From contig QVOM02000042.1 of assembly GCA_003586115.2 (NCBI GenBank), positions 71,050,101-71,114,100 on the forward strand: a stretch of 64,000 bases of DNA, in the 5' to 3' direction. Below, in pieces: positions 1-11,141 of the stretch. The stretch comes from Salvator merianae (Eukaryota; Chordata; Lepidosauria; Squamata; Teiidae). Position numbers and translations under genes: made by a program. The stretch's first letter is position 1, and each line of letters begins with the position of its first letter. The notes beneath the pieces were generated by a model that was not told the DNA's origin, searched no databases, and was given only the letters and a program-made list of their open reading frames with translations.

Positions 1-360
1 TTGCATAGTAACAGTGCAGATTATTTCATTATCTGATCCCTTCAGTTGCTTCAGATCATCCTGCCAACACATTTTCCAGTGTTACACACATTCGCCACAT
101 GGGCTTACCAGTATTTTTTCACTGCTGTTTCATTTTGAAATGAGAAGCACCATTTGTTTCTGCAAAACATTTTGGCATTATGAAGATACTGTACACCAGC
201 GGAGTACATCTCAACCAGAAGAATGGGCTTAGAAAAATGCAAAACCTTAATAAGCAAGTACTGTGTCTATTTTTCAAAAGCATCCACTGTGTACAAGCTA
301 CAATAAAGTGTTTCTGACATTCCTTCTACTCTTTTTATCTTGTTAATTGCCATCAAGAGC

Positions 361-508
361 CATTTGCAGGGAATCAAGAACAGGTGAAGGTTTCACCTTT
401 GTCTTCTGCTTGAGAATGCCCAGAAGCAATTGGTGGGCCACTGTGTGCGAAAGGATGCTGGACTAGTTGGACTGTGGCCTGATCCAGCAGGGCTCCTCTT
501 ATGTTCTT
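361..508 (+). mobile_element. CR1-like LINE 3' UTR fragment
   Basis: It matches the 3' UTR of the CR1-like LINE in intron 7: CAGGTGAAGG, TGAGAATGCCCAGAAGCAAT, GGCCTGATCCAGCAGGGCTC, ending CTCTTATGTTCTT. It is a strongly 5'-truncated insertion, in the sense orientation on this strand. Confidence 0.8.
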
Positions 509-1779
509 ATCACCTGATTTTGCCCAGCTACCAACCCAAAGACTGTGGCAATAGCCTTTGACTATACCAGTGAAAGTATGTGCAGCTGAACTTAGGGTGA
601 ACTTATGCATTATGTATATGCTGTTAACTACCACAAATTGTTTTAAAACTAGGCAGAATATAAATATACAAATTAGTAAATAAATAAACAGTGTAGCTCC
701 CACTGTATGTGACATCTATAAATGAGCAAATTACAGCTGCAATTGCTTGCCGTTCTTACCTCATTAGACCTTTCTGTAACTAACTCCTGAAAGTTATGAG
801 AAGAAAAGGACACCTACAAACACACCCTTAGTGAGATCCTTCTGGGATTTCCCCTACTATTGTCAATAATTACTACTTTCAAAGAAAATGTCCTGGGCTC
901 CTGTCATTCCAGCTAAGCCCAAGCGTGTTACCTCAAGCTTTAAAAGCTGTGCTACACTGCCCCCTGAAGGAATAGGTTTAGCAGTACAGCTGTCACCTCA
1001 GAGCAGGAGGTTAAAAAGAATATTTCAGGGAATGTAATTCAGAATATTTTCCAGAATTAAAGTAAGACAGCAGTGACCGAATGGCAAGATGCAGAGCCCC
1101 TACTCTCAACAAAACTTAAACATAAAACAGCTGTGTTCTTTTCAATATATGAAGCAAACTCTAGGATGCCATTTCTGAGTTCAATGACGAAGCAAGAAAA
1201 CGATTTCAGGATGTGGAGGGAAGAAGTGGGAGTTATTCCCTGAAAGCTAAAGCACAAAATAAAGAGGTGCATGCCCTAAGCATATGCTTTGAGGTGGGTT
1301 TCTTATCGAACAGGAGCCTACAGTAGGATTGCTATTTGAAAATGAAGGTAGAGATCCTGTAAAATGAGAAGCTGTGCAGAAGAGGAAATTTAAGCAGGGG
1401 GTGCTTGCATTACCATTTCACATGGCAACTCTTGCATGTATGTTTTGATGACATTGATCACTGGTTGAACTCTGCTGCTTTCAGTAAACTTGCCCCTCTC
1501 TCAATTTCCAGATGTTGTGAGTACCAAACAGGGGGCCACTAAAGGCACACCACAAAATTACAGGGGAAAGTCCCTTCCTCCCACTCTATTCCAACTGCTT
1601 CCATCACCCCATCCAAAGAAACTTGCAAGGTAAACACAAATCTGTGTCAGCCTGTGGTTTACACTGGTAAACATCCCATATTTCCTGCAGCGCATATGGC
1701 CCCAACTACACACAACACTCCTGAAGTGTTTTGAGAAAAGAAAATGGCTTGTTCCATTTCAGGAACGTTCACATTCATA

Positions 1780-2600
1780 GGCTGTGTTCAGACTGGCGAC
1801 TTTTAAAATCGCCTGCATAAAAGGAGCGGATAATTCCTGGGTGCACAGGAAAAAAGCCTTCCACACACACTTACCCGATGAGGCGATTCACTGATCTAAG
1901 TCACAGCCTGCAAAGGAAGCTGCTCACTGACTGGCACCTCCCCGCCTCTCTGCTACAGAGGTTCCCCAACTCGTTAATTCCTTAACTGCCAGGATTTTCT
2001 CAGGTTCACCGGATCCCTTATTTCCTCATTTACCGATGCCTCGGGGAACCAGAGCAGAGGGCAGAGAGGTGGAGCAGAGGGCAGAGAGGAAAACGAGAGA
2101 AAGACGTTTCCTTTGGAAAAGGGAAAACCCTGGCAGTTAAGGACTTTCATGGAAGCTGCTTCTGCAGAGAGGCGGGAAGTGAATGCATCAGTTGAACTGA
2201 GCAGAGGGAGAGATTTGCCGTTGCGGAGAAACTTTTCAAACCCCTTGCCTTCTGCAGTTAAAAAAACACACTGGACTTTAGCAGCAGGGGGCTTTCTCCC
2301 ACGCCTCGCTACCGATGTCTTTTTTAATCTACAGAAGGCAGGGAGTTTGAAAAGTTTCCCGTGCCGGCAAGAGCTCACTCACCCCCTCCCTTCTTGTACT
2401 ATTGTTCCACAGGTTCCTGCAAGGCTCTGATTGGTTGAGGTGCTCCCCAGGGTGACCCGAAAGCACAGAAAAGCCAAATATAGAAGAGCCGACCCAGGCA
2501 GCCTCTGAGAGGCGCAGAGATGGCTTTATGAAAGAGCTTTATGAACGCCGCAGCTTCCGTGTGACTGTAAGTTGACAAAATAGCCCGTCTGATCACACCC
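1780..2600. mobile_element. Non-autonomous DNA transposon, family 1 copy 1 (821 bp, TSD ATA)
   Basis: The terminal inverted repeats are imperfect: left GGCTGTGTTCAGACTGGCGA, right (reverse complement) GGGTGTGATCAGACGGGCTA. It is flanked by ATA at 1777-1779 and 2601-2603. The interior is homologous to 47009-47794 over its whole length. Frames inside it (for example 2113-2430) are not shared intact with the other copy, so it appears noncoding. The 3-bp AT-rich target duplication suggests PIF/Harbinger-type mobilisation (inference). Confidence 0.85.
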
Positions 2601-2633
2601 ATAGTTGCTAAAGGCTGTCTCATGCTTGCCTGA

Positions 2634-2945
2634 CATAGGGCCTGTTCGCACTTTCCACTGTAGAACAGGATACCATCTGCACTGTGAGGCTGTAGAACAG
2701 ACAGGCAGCAGGATACCAGCATTTGCAGTGTAAATGCAGGGCAAATGCCCTCTGCCCTGACAGCAGCAGGGAAGCTTCCGGACACAGCTGTGGTGACTGG
2801 AAGCAGGTATGAATGCACTGTATTCAGAGCAGTCCAGCTGCTCCTGGTTCAGTTGTGGAGCACAATTTCTACTGGCATTTACTTTTGCATCTACTTTAAG
2901 TGATAATCTAAATAATGCAGAAGAACAAGCAATAATCAGAATTCA
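2634..2945. mobile_element. DNA transposon remnant with GGGCCTGTTCGCACTTTCC tip
   Basis: The left tip matches that of 55383-55890. The interior CAGTCCAGCTGCTCCTGGTT region resembles 35490-35560. The right part (2870-2945) is a block shared with RAD23B intron 8 at 12202-12285 (AATAATGCAGAAGAACAAGC). Confidence 0.5.
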
Positions 2946-3124
2946 GAGGTTCCCTAACACTCACTAGTTTCAAACGCAAAAAGACCCATATTCTTCCTCA
3001 GTTTATTCCAAATAACCCAGCTCATTTCCTTCTCCCTTCCAACACCAATATGATGCAACTGGCATCCCTTTTTGTCAGTCACTGGCTTTGGTTTTTTCAC
3101 CAAAAAATGCATTTCTCGAACACA

Positions 3125-3147
3125 CCAATAAATAAATAAATAAATAA
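3125..3147. repeat. (AAAT)n microsatellite
   Basis: About five AATA units; plausibly the tail of an old retroposon. Confidence 0.8.
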
Positions 3148-3536
3148 GCAAGCCCACATTTAGGGTAAAGAAGGCTGGCTAGATTTTATCCAGTTTTTGG
3201 AAAATTTACCCTGGGATTAGAAAATGTAGGGGGGGGAATGGCTTGCCACTTTGAAGCGGCTTGTTGATTGAAGGTGAATTAAATCTTAGGTGTAGCTAGG
3301 TTCTAGGAGAAGCTGACAAAGAAGCCCCTTCTCTCCAAAACTGAAGCCAAGAAGACAGAAGAAAAGCCACTACATTTGCATCCTGGTTGGAAGGGTTCAG
3401 ATGTCTGCATGCTCATTGTTAAAATAAACAAACTGATAGATTGAGCATCAGTTTTTACAACATGGGGGCATAGCGAGTGCAGAACAGACTTCTGATAAAG
3501 AAAGCAAGGTGAGGGCCTTCTTCCCATGAAGACTTA

Positions 3537-4032
3537 GGGCCTTTTTGCACTTGCCTTTAATAGACCGGACCATGTAGACAGGACCCCACTGGGACAGATG
3601 ACTCCTGGACTGAAACATTGGGATCGTCTGTTCTGTTCCAGCCCCTATGCTGGCTCTGAAGCTCATGCCATCTTCTGAGCCAGTGCATGAGGCCTCAGAA
3701 AGCTCTGAAGGCCCAGGGGACCCATTGCGCTGGGTACCTTGTTGAACCAATGCAATGGGTCCTGTGGTGTACTAGACCACCAAGACATGCCATCTGCATG
3801 CTTCTGTGATCTATTATATCACCCCTCAGCACACTGGTAGACATTGAAAAAGAGGTCTACTGGCAGACTATACAAAGCATCCATTTGGGGCACCTTAGCC
3901 TGGTCTACATTCTATCCTGTGCAGATGGAACATACTAGCAGGGGGAAGGGGCTGCCTTAAACCACACTAGTATGCAGAAGGGAGGCTCCTAGTATACTTG
4001 GTGGTCCAGTATACCAGCATGTATGGAATCGC
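3537..4032. mobile_element. Degenerate DNA transposon, homologous to 57063-57740
   Basis: The left end GGGCCTTTTTGCACTTGCCT and right end (reverse complement) GGCCCTTAAAGCGATTCCAT resemble each other and the start of the 57063 element (GGGCCCTTTCCACACTTGAT). A shared internal block reads ACCACACTAGTATGCAGAAG against ACCACACCAGCATACAGATG. No clear target duplication. Confidence 0.5.
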
Positions 4033-4405
4033 TTTAAGGGCCTGTTCACACTTGCACGTGAGAGAGCATCTGCATACTCACTAGCACAGTGCATCTGCAC
4101 TCTGTGGTGGCTGCAGCATCCAGGAGCATCTGCAGACATTCCACAACACTACTAAGTGTGCATAGCTAAACCTCTGTCAACAGTTTGACTGGGAGCAGCT
4201 GGTCTGCTCATGGTCAGCAGTGTTCGCACCTACTTCCGGGTGTGTCTGCTGCAAGGTTACAGCTGTGCAGTCGCGCAGCACGCCCCTGGTCACCGTGGCA
4301 ATGACAGGATGTTTCTGCAGCTGCTGTCATGATGAGCAGGTGTGCATTCACACTGTGAGTGGTGGAGGTCTGGTATAGGGCCATTCTAGCAATCACAGTG
4401 CAAAT
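4027..4405. mobile_element. Probable DNA transposon remnant with GGGCCTGTTCACACTTGC tip
   Basis: The left tip is nearly the same as those at 55383 and 2634. The sequence CACTAGCACAGTGCATCTGC also occurs inverted at 35600-35625. The right boundary is a guess, set at a CACAGTGCAAATGG motif. Confidence 0.35.
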
Positions 4406-4439
4406 GGCTGCTGCACCACTGGGTCTATTCCATCTTAGA

Positions 4440-7400
4440 ATGGTATAATTTTACCAGGCCATGTGACCCATGATATGCAGAGAACACAATAATAAGCACC
4501 AAGGTACACCACTGTCCAAATGCTGACAGCTTCTTTTTTCCTTTGTTTCCTGGGCCCCTAGCAAAAATGCTATATCCCTGATTCCATGTACACTAATAAC
4601 TGCAATAGATCTGGTTAGAAAACACTGCTGCACACCAGACACCACACGAGTTATCCTAACTAGTAGGCTCTCTTTCTCTTGTTTAAAGGGCTGCAGTGCT
4701 TCTGTGCTGAATACAGTATATGCAGAATGTGCCGTTTAAAAGTTGAAAAAACACACCAAGAACAAAGGCAGCTTCTCCAACTGAAAGGTTATCATTAGTT
4801 TTCTTTTAATTTGCTTCGTCCCACAAAAAAATTATTATGACTTTGTTGTTGAGCTCTGTATGCAAGACTTTTACTGCATATTGTAAACCTTGATTCATAT
4901 GAACAAAAACCCAACATTAAAATGAAAGCCGAAGCTACGGCTTAAGCTGATGAAAGCAAGTGAATGTACATTTAATGGGCCATTGTTTTGCCATATGTCT
5001 TCCAATGCAGGGACAAATGCTCTGTATTAAATAACACTTAAAATCATACAGAGAGCTATGGGGGGGAGCTACATGGGCCACAGCTGTGCTTTTAAAAAAA
5101 TGCCATAGAAAAGTGGGAGAAATAGAGTCTCACATCCCTTTCCATTTTAAGAAATGTTTTTGTACCACTAGCACAGTGTACCTCTGAAGGCCAGATGCTA
5201 AAGAGGAAATAAGCATTGCACTCAGCATGCTGAGGACAATCCTGAAAGCACCTGACTAGAATTATTGGAAATGAAATACCAGGTTGCTGATGTAAAAAAA
5301 AATTGTTCGTTGCTGTTTTTCTACAATTGACAGCAAGCATCTAAGTTATTTTACTGGTGTTTATTCAATAGTGCTAGTATCACTGGAAAGATCAGATCCA
5401 TATTTTTTGAACATCCTGGGTTTTAGATCAGGGCTTCCTCAACCAGCTCAGAAATCTGGCACTAGATAAAATGGCCTTTGGTTTCCATCATCAGAAAACA
5501 GCAGAATACAGAGCCAGGGATAGATACTGTCAGGTATTCCTCCATCTTTCTGCAAATCTCTTCTATGGGACTAACAGGTCATCAGTTTAGTTCACTAGGC
5601 AAGTTTGAGGACCTCTAATTTAAACATCTCATTGGTTACTTGGTACTAGTATGTCTATTACTACTAAGCCAGTTGCACCAACAGTACTACAGCATAGCTA
5701 AGTTCCAGATTACTAGCTATGGGGAGGGTGACCCTAAGTGTAGCAGAGAATTTCAATGCTATTCTCCTTTTTGATGTTGCATTTTCTACTTCCTTCTATT
5801 AAACATGCACCCTTCCTAAACTGACTTTGTAATTGTATTTCTGGGCACACACACAGAGTTCAGATAATCCTTCCACACTGCTTAGGCATTTTGAGTTACA
5901 GTACTGTATTACTATGAGTGGAAGATCAGAAAGCAGGAAAGAAAGGAGAGCCAGATTTATCCTGGCACTTCCTTCACTTCCAAGTAGACTACAAGGCACC
6001 AGTAGGCATCCCTCTAATCTGAGCTAGGTATGACTTTGTAGTGGTAGCAACAAAAAACCCTATATAGTTAGGGCTAGAATGGCAAACTGAAGAAAGAGGA
6101 AGACTGGTCTCCAAAGCTGCTTATAAAACAAAACAACCACTGCTAGCAATGCAGAATTAAACCTCAAATCATAGGCAACGACCTGTGCTGGCTCCTGAGT
6201 CTGCTATTAGGAGAACATGAAAAGGGCAAGTGAGATTAGATGTCCAAACCTTAGGCAGAGATGGGTCAAACCAAAACGTTCAAATTTTGAGACTGCTCAA
6301 ACACCTGCTTTGCTCACAATTGGAGTTTCTGATCCATTCAAAACGCGTGTGTCTGTGTTCAAACTCCAGTTTCAAAACTTTGTACACACACACTGCAACG
6401 TATGGACATTGTATGGATGGTTCTGTTAATATACCACAGCATTATTTAATTATTAAAACAGAGTTCAAATGCACAAATTGCATCCAAACTGCACAGACAG
6501 GCTGCCACCAGACATCACTTATTTATTCTGCAATTTATTGTTTTACCAGTATAAAGCACACCCAGAATTATCACACACTGTCCAGATATTAGATCGATAG
6601 TCCATATTTTAGCTTTTCCACAGCAGCAGAGTAACTTTACAGCCGTGAGATTTCCCTTGCACATGACTTAACTCTGTTTTGCCGTACAGGTAACCAACAG
6701 TATCTCGTGGAAAATTTCTGGTAGCAACAGTTCATGCTAAACTCTGCTACAATAGTTAATTTTGCTGGAATAATAATAACCCAGTAAATTGGATCTATAT
6801 TCCGGGACAGTATTGGGAGCACCGTGATCATAGGGGGGTTGACCCTGTCTGGATGCAGCCAGAATTCAAAGACGGAGTTTGCATTGAGCTTGACGTTCAA
6901 ATGAACAAACCCAGGCATCTACATTTCCAAAACAGTCTTCAACAAGCATAAAGCTTTTGGCCCATTCCTCCTCATTTAACTATTCCCTGTATGGCAAAAC
7001 CGTGCCAAATCTCTTACTAATTTACTGTTTCAACAAGAAACATTGTGGAATATCTGTCTATGAAATAATGCAAAAATGATTTCTGATAAATTTTTACTCC
7101 TTAGCAAAAATGCCTATTTGTTCAATCATTTCCTAGCATTTGACATCCTTCTTTCATCAGATATTTTAGACTACAACTCCCATTAGACGCACTTAACTTT
7201 TTGGAGAAATTCTCTGGCTTCTCATGCTTTATGCTGCATTTTTGTTGTAGCTTAGCGGGTCATTTCTGGGATTATATTTACCATATTGTTACTGGCTTTA
7301 GAATTTTTAGTGTTGTTAATGCTGGAGCATGCTTAAAAAAAGAATTTAATGTAGCTGTGTAACTTTTAAAAAAAATTATTCTGAGATGTATACAAGATAT

Positions 7401-8257
7401 TCCATACTAGCAAGCAGCAAATCTGGGTTTACCCCAAGTTTTCAGAGGTCAAAGAATTTTAGGTTTCCCAGGCAAGCAGACTTTGCTCCATGCCATACAA
7501 TGCATTATTGATTTTCAAAAGTCCTGTACATACACTTCATAGGTTCAGTTTATGTATTGGGTGAATTACGTTTGTTCTATGTTTTGTTACACTGGTTTTC
7601 TTTTTAGATTTTCATGTTGTCTCTTAAGTTTATTGTTATTCTGTTATAACATGGTTTAAGGTGTCTCATAAAAACACATTGAGAAATGGTAAGGGGAAAT
7701 TGAACAAAGTGAATTGTTGGAAGGGATGTTCTCTGTTCTCTGAAAACACAGATCTGGGATTCTAAGCTTGATTCTAAAAATTAGGCCAATGAAATCTGAA
7801 ATCATCTTCATTAGGAAAATACAGAACTGCAGAGAAAAACTAATAAACAAGGCTGTGTGAGGAAAAAAACCACTTAATTTTTATTCATTTTTATTGTTTG
7901 TTAATGATCATACATCACCATGGTTTTAAAATAAGCAATTAAGAAACCAACCAACCAGTTTCATAGCTGTATGACCATAGGTGTTGTGACTTGGAAATGC
8001 GTGCCCATTTAAAAACCTAGTAAACAAAGATGTAAGATAGAACACATTCCCCTTCCATGCCTGTCTAGATGAAAATAAACAGGAAAATCAGACTTGTCAG
8101 TATGTCAGCAATATTCTGTTTCCACAAACAAATTATTTTTAATGTATTTATATATTGCCTTGACATTAGTGCTCTCACATCAGCAATATATTGTTATTTG
8201 CATTCAAGGCATTCATTTTCTCATGCTGCTTACATGGTACTAAGAAAATACTACCAA
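4440..8257. other. 3' flank of RAD23B with no recognisable gene
   Basis: AT-rich sequence without conserved frames, splice-like exon structure or clear full-length repeats. The motif ACTACAACTCCCAT at 7170-7183 is common in sauropsid repeats, but too little remains to classify. Frames of 60 to 120 codons here overlap one another on both strands and have no protein-like composition. Confidence 0.6.
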
Positions 8258-8271
8258 CCAGCAGGGGGCTC
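8258..8271 (+). promoter_or_regulatory. CTCF-like motif
   Basis: CCAGCAGGGGGCTC matches 13 of 14 positions of the CTCF core CCASYAGRKGGCRS. It lies about 2.8 kb beyond the RAD23B stop codon. Motif only; occupancy unknown. Confidence 0.35.
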
Positions 8272-8318
8272 TTTTTACCTATAAAAGCCATGAAAAATGA
8301 GTAGCAGGCCCAGCTCAG

Positions 8319-8345
8319 ATAGATAGATAGATAGACAGACAGATA
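8319..8345. repeat. (GATA)n(GACA)n microsatellite
   Basis: AGATAGATAGATAGATAG followed by ACAGACAGATA; a short Bkm-type repeat. Confidence 0.85.
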
Positions 8346-10361
8346 ATTCTATCATTTTTGTAAGGACAGATTTAAAATTGTCATTCAGCTATCATTTTTC
8401 TTTTTTTAACCCTCATTCCGGATTTTTCGCGTTCTGCTTTTTATCATTCAGTTTACTCAAATCTCTTCCTCATTGTGGTTTGTATTCTTGTGTGTATAAA
8501 CAATCACACAGATGCCCGCCTGCCAGGCTGTATTCCGAGGGGAGGATCAGTAGGTAAGTCTTTTCCTTTTTTTCAGTCAAGAGAAGCAAGAAAGGAGCAC
8601 AAGGGCGAAGGGTTGAATGCTTGCAGTATCTGTTTATCCTGCGCTTTTCAGCTGTAAAATATTCAAATGTAGTGATCTCAATGTACATTGCTTTCAATTT
8701 CTTTATTGATATACTCCTATATTTCTGCCTCCTTTGATATCTCCTGGTGGTTTTATCTGTGAGAAATTTGGAGGGAAAAAGCAGCCAATGAGTTCTCAGA
8801 TCACAGTTACAGTCTGTGCGAAAAGGGCAGGGTCCAAAAAATGATTGTCATTTCTGTCACCGTGTGACATAACAATAACAGACCGTGACTGAACCAGGCC
8901 TTTTCAAGAGTTCTGTGCAACTGGTATCAGTTTTGCAATGACCTAGAAACATGAAACTACCGAGGAAAACCACAACGTACAACATTATGTAGAAAATACA
9001 CTCTTGTGGAAAAGCATAAAATGGTGCTACAAGCTGCAATTGGGCTTTTGCAGTTCTTTCCAAAACTGTACATAAAGTAAACATCACAAAGAGTGGCAGC
9101 GTGCAGTAACCAACTGGAAAGAGGGGTGGAGTTGACCTTATGTCTTTCATGAGATAAGGCAGAGCTACTCACTGTGGGTTGAAGGCGAAAGGGTATACAC
9201 TGTGATGGTTCAAGAGGAACAGAACTGCAATAAAGTAATGTAATTGTGATTAAACATAATTCTTGAATCAAACAGCAACTGAAACAAAAGCCAAAAAAAG
9301 ATGCTTTAACTAATGTGTGTTTAGCTAAAATTTGAGAAAGACACAAATCCATTTTCTTTTGTTAAGAGACAAGTTACATTTGCAATGTGTTATTCCTGAT
9401 TGATCTAGCTTTCATAAGAAAGACAGGTATTTTTGCAAGTAGAACACAAAAATGTAATCTTGTATCTACCATCTGAAGTGATACAGATTAAAATTTTAGC
9501 ACTTCCACCCATCCCTATAAATCTGGCGGAAATGATGCAGAATAAATGTGATAGCACAAAAGCCTCATGGTATTTTTCTTGCAGCTGCCCTGACATTTAA
9601 AAAGGTCCAAAGCTAATATGTGCATTAACACAACATTGCAAGATTCATCTTTCCGTCTGTTTTGCCAGTGTGAACCAGATACCTACAAAAGGAGAGATCT
9701 GCACATTCAAGCAGTATTATAGCAATTAAGATGCACTTTAGAACAAGGTTCCTACAAAACAAATGAAGTATCCCTTCATCATCAAGAAAGAAGAGTCAAG
9801 ACTGTACAATTAGATGTTACTTTTAATAGGAAGTAAAAGGAGGATGTGCATAATCTTTAGGAATCCAATAACTTGATTGTTCATCTAGTCTCCTGTGTTC
9901 TGAACATCTCTTCAAGAGCAAAATATTTTTCACAATGCTTTTAAACAGAAGAGAAGGCAAGTTACTGGAACATTACAGTCTTTTTTAAAGCAATACAAAT
10001 GACAATAGCCTTTAATTAGAGTCCCAGAGATTGAAACTATAAGATTACAAGCCATTTAAGACACCTAGTTTGAAATACTTGCAGCTGTATTCATCAATCA
10101 ATTTCACTCTGAACAAAAAAATAGGTAGGATGGAATCTGATTTCTTCATAAATACTTCCACTAGGATGGAGAGCTTACATTTTCTTCATTGGCAATAAAA
10201 AGTGCTCAATTCACAAAAAGGGATACATCAAACCAAAACATGCAATAATAATAAAAAAAAAAACTTTACTGAAATCCAACATTGAAGTAAGCAGTAATTT
10301 GGTTATCTTGTAGTATTTGCCAAAAAGAAGAAAAGGTATATTTTTGCTTGTGTATATGCTA

Positions 10362-11027
10362 TTTATTATTAAAAGAAGGGCACTGGGGTAGAAAAAGCTC
10401 TGTCAAAAGTATCAATGATTGAGAACCTAAAAATAAGTGGTTTTAATTTGAATCTTTAATCAGCACTCCTTGAGAAATAATGGGCCTCTTGCAGTAGTTA
10501 GATACACCTGAAGCAGCAAAATCCCATCACCTACATTTTTGGCATGTTCTTAAACAGTTACTCAAATATATTTTTCCTTAAATTTCTGAAGCCATTATCC
10601 AGTGTTATCATGAAATACAGACTGTTGATTCTAGGTAGCCTTTGCTATCTCTCCAAGACCCATGTTAATTAAAAAGAAAAAAGCAGGGCACCACACTAAT
10701 TTTGAGAGCTAGTACACTAAAAGAGTGAGAACTGTGGGGTGGAGTAGGGAATGAACTTACAATTTATAGAAGGAACTAAGTATCTGCAAAAAAGCTGATT
10801 TTTTTTTTGGTTGTATAATATTTTACACTTTGATCTGCTACATCTGCTGATTTAAAGCAGATGTGCTTGTCTTTGTATCCTTTCTATATTTCTTCTCCCT
10901 CTCCCACCCCCCCAGCAATCTTATACCAAGTTTTCATGGATATGAGCCAAGTATCCCAAACAATCCAGTGAACAGCTTAGTGTAATGCACTGGTGTGATG
11001 TGTGAAATTTTAAAAAGTCTCTCCCTT
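10362..11027 (-). other. RAD23B 3' UTR, first candidate poly(A) signal at 10362-10367
   Basis: The sequence after the stop codon has no further coding potential. Reading downstream on the minus strand, the first AATAAA is at 10362-10367 (TTTATT on the plus strand), followed by a T-rich stretch on the coding strand. Other AATAAA copies at 8702-8707 and near 7880 could serve longer transcripts; mammalian RAD23B has a 3' UTR of several kilobases, so this end may be only the proximal one. The real end cannot be fixed without transcript data. Confidence 0.45.
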
Positions 11028-11141
11028 TCAATCTTCATCAAAGTTCTGTTGTAGAAGGAAGTTGGCTGCCAAGTTTTCATTCTTCTCACATGCAAAATAT
11101 GCTTGTATCACAAGTCCTTCAGGGAATCCTAGTGCCTTTAA
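11028..11141 (-). CDS. RAD23B: RAD23B coding exon 10 (residues 381-417 and stop)
   Basis: Acceptor TTCTGCAG. It encodes [20 protein letters not shown] then [17 protein letters not shown] and TGA at 11028-11030. This completes UBA2, with the LGFPEG loop and the conserved C-terminal tail. Confidence 0.97.
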   Translation of the reverse strand, partial: LKALGFPEGLVIQAYFACEKNENLAANFLLQQNFDED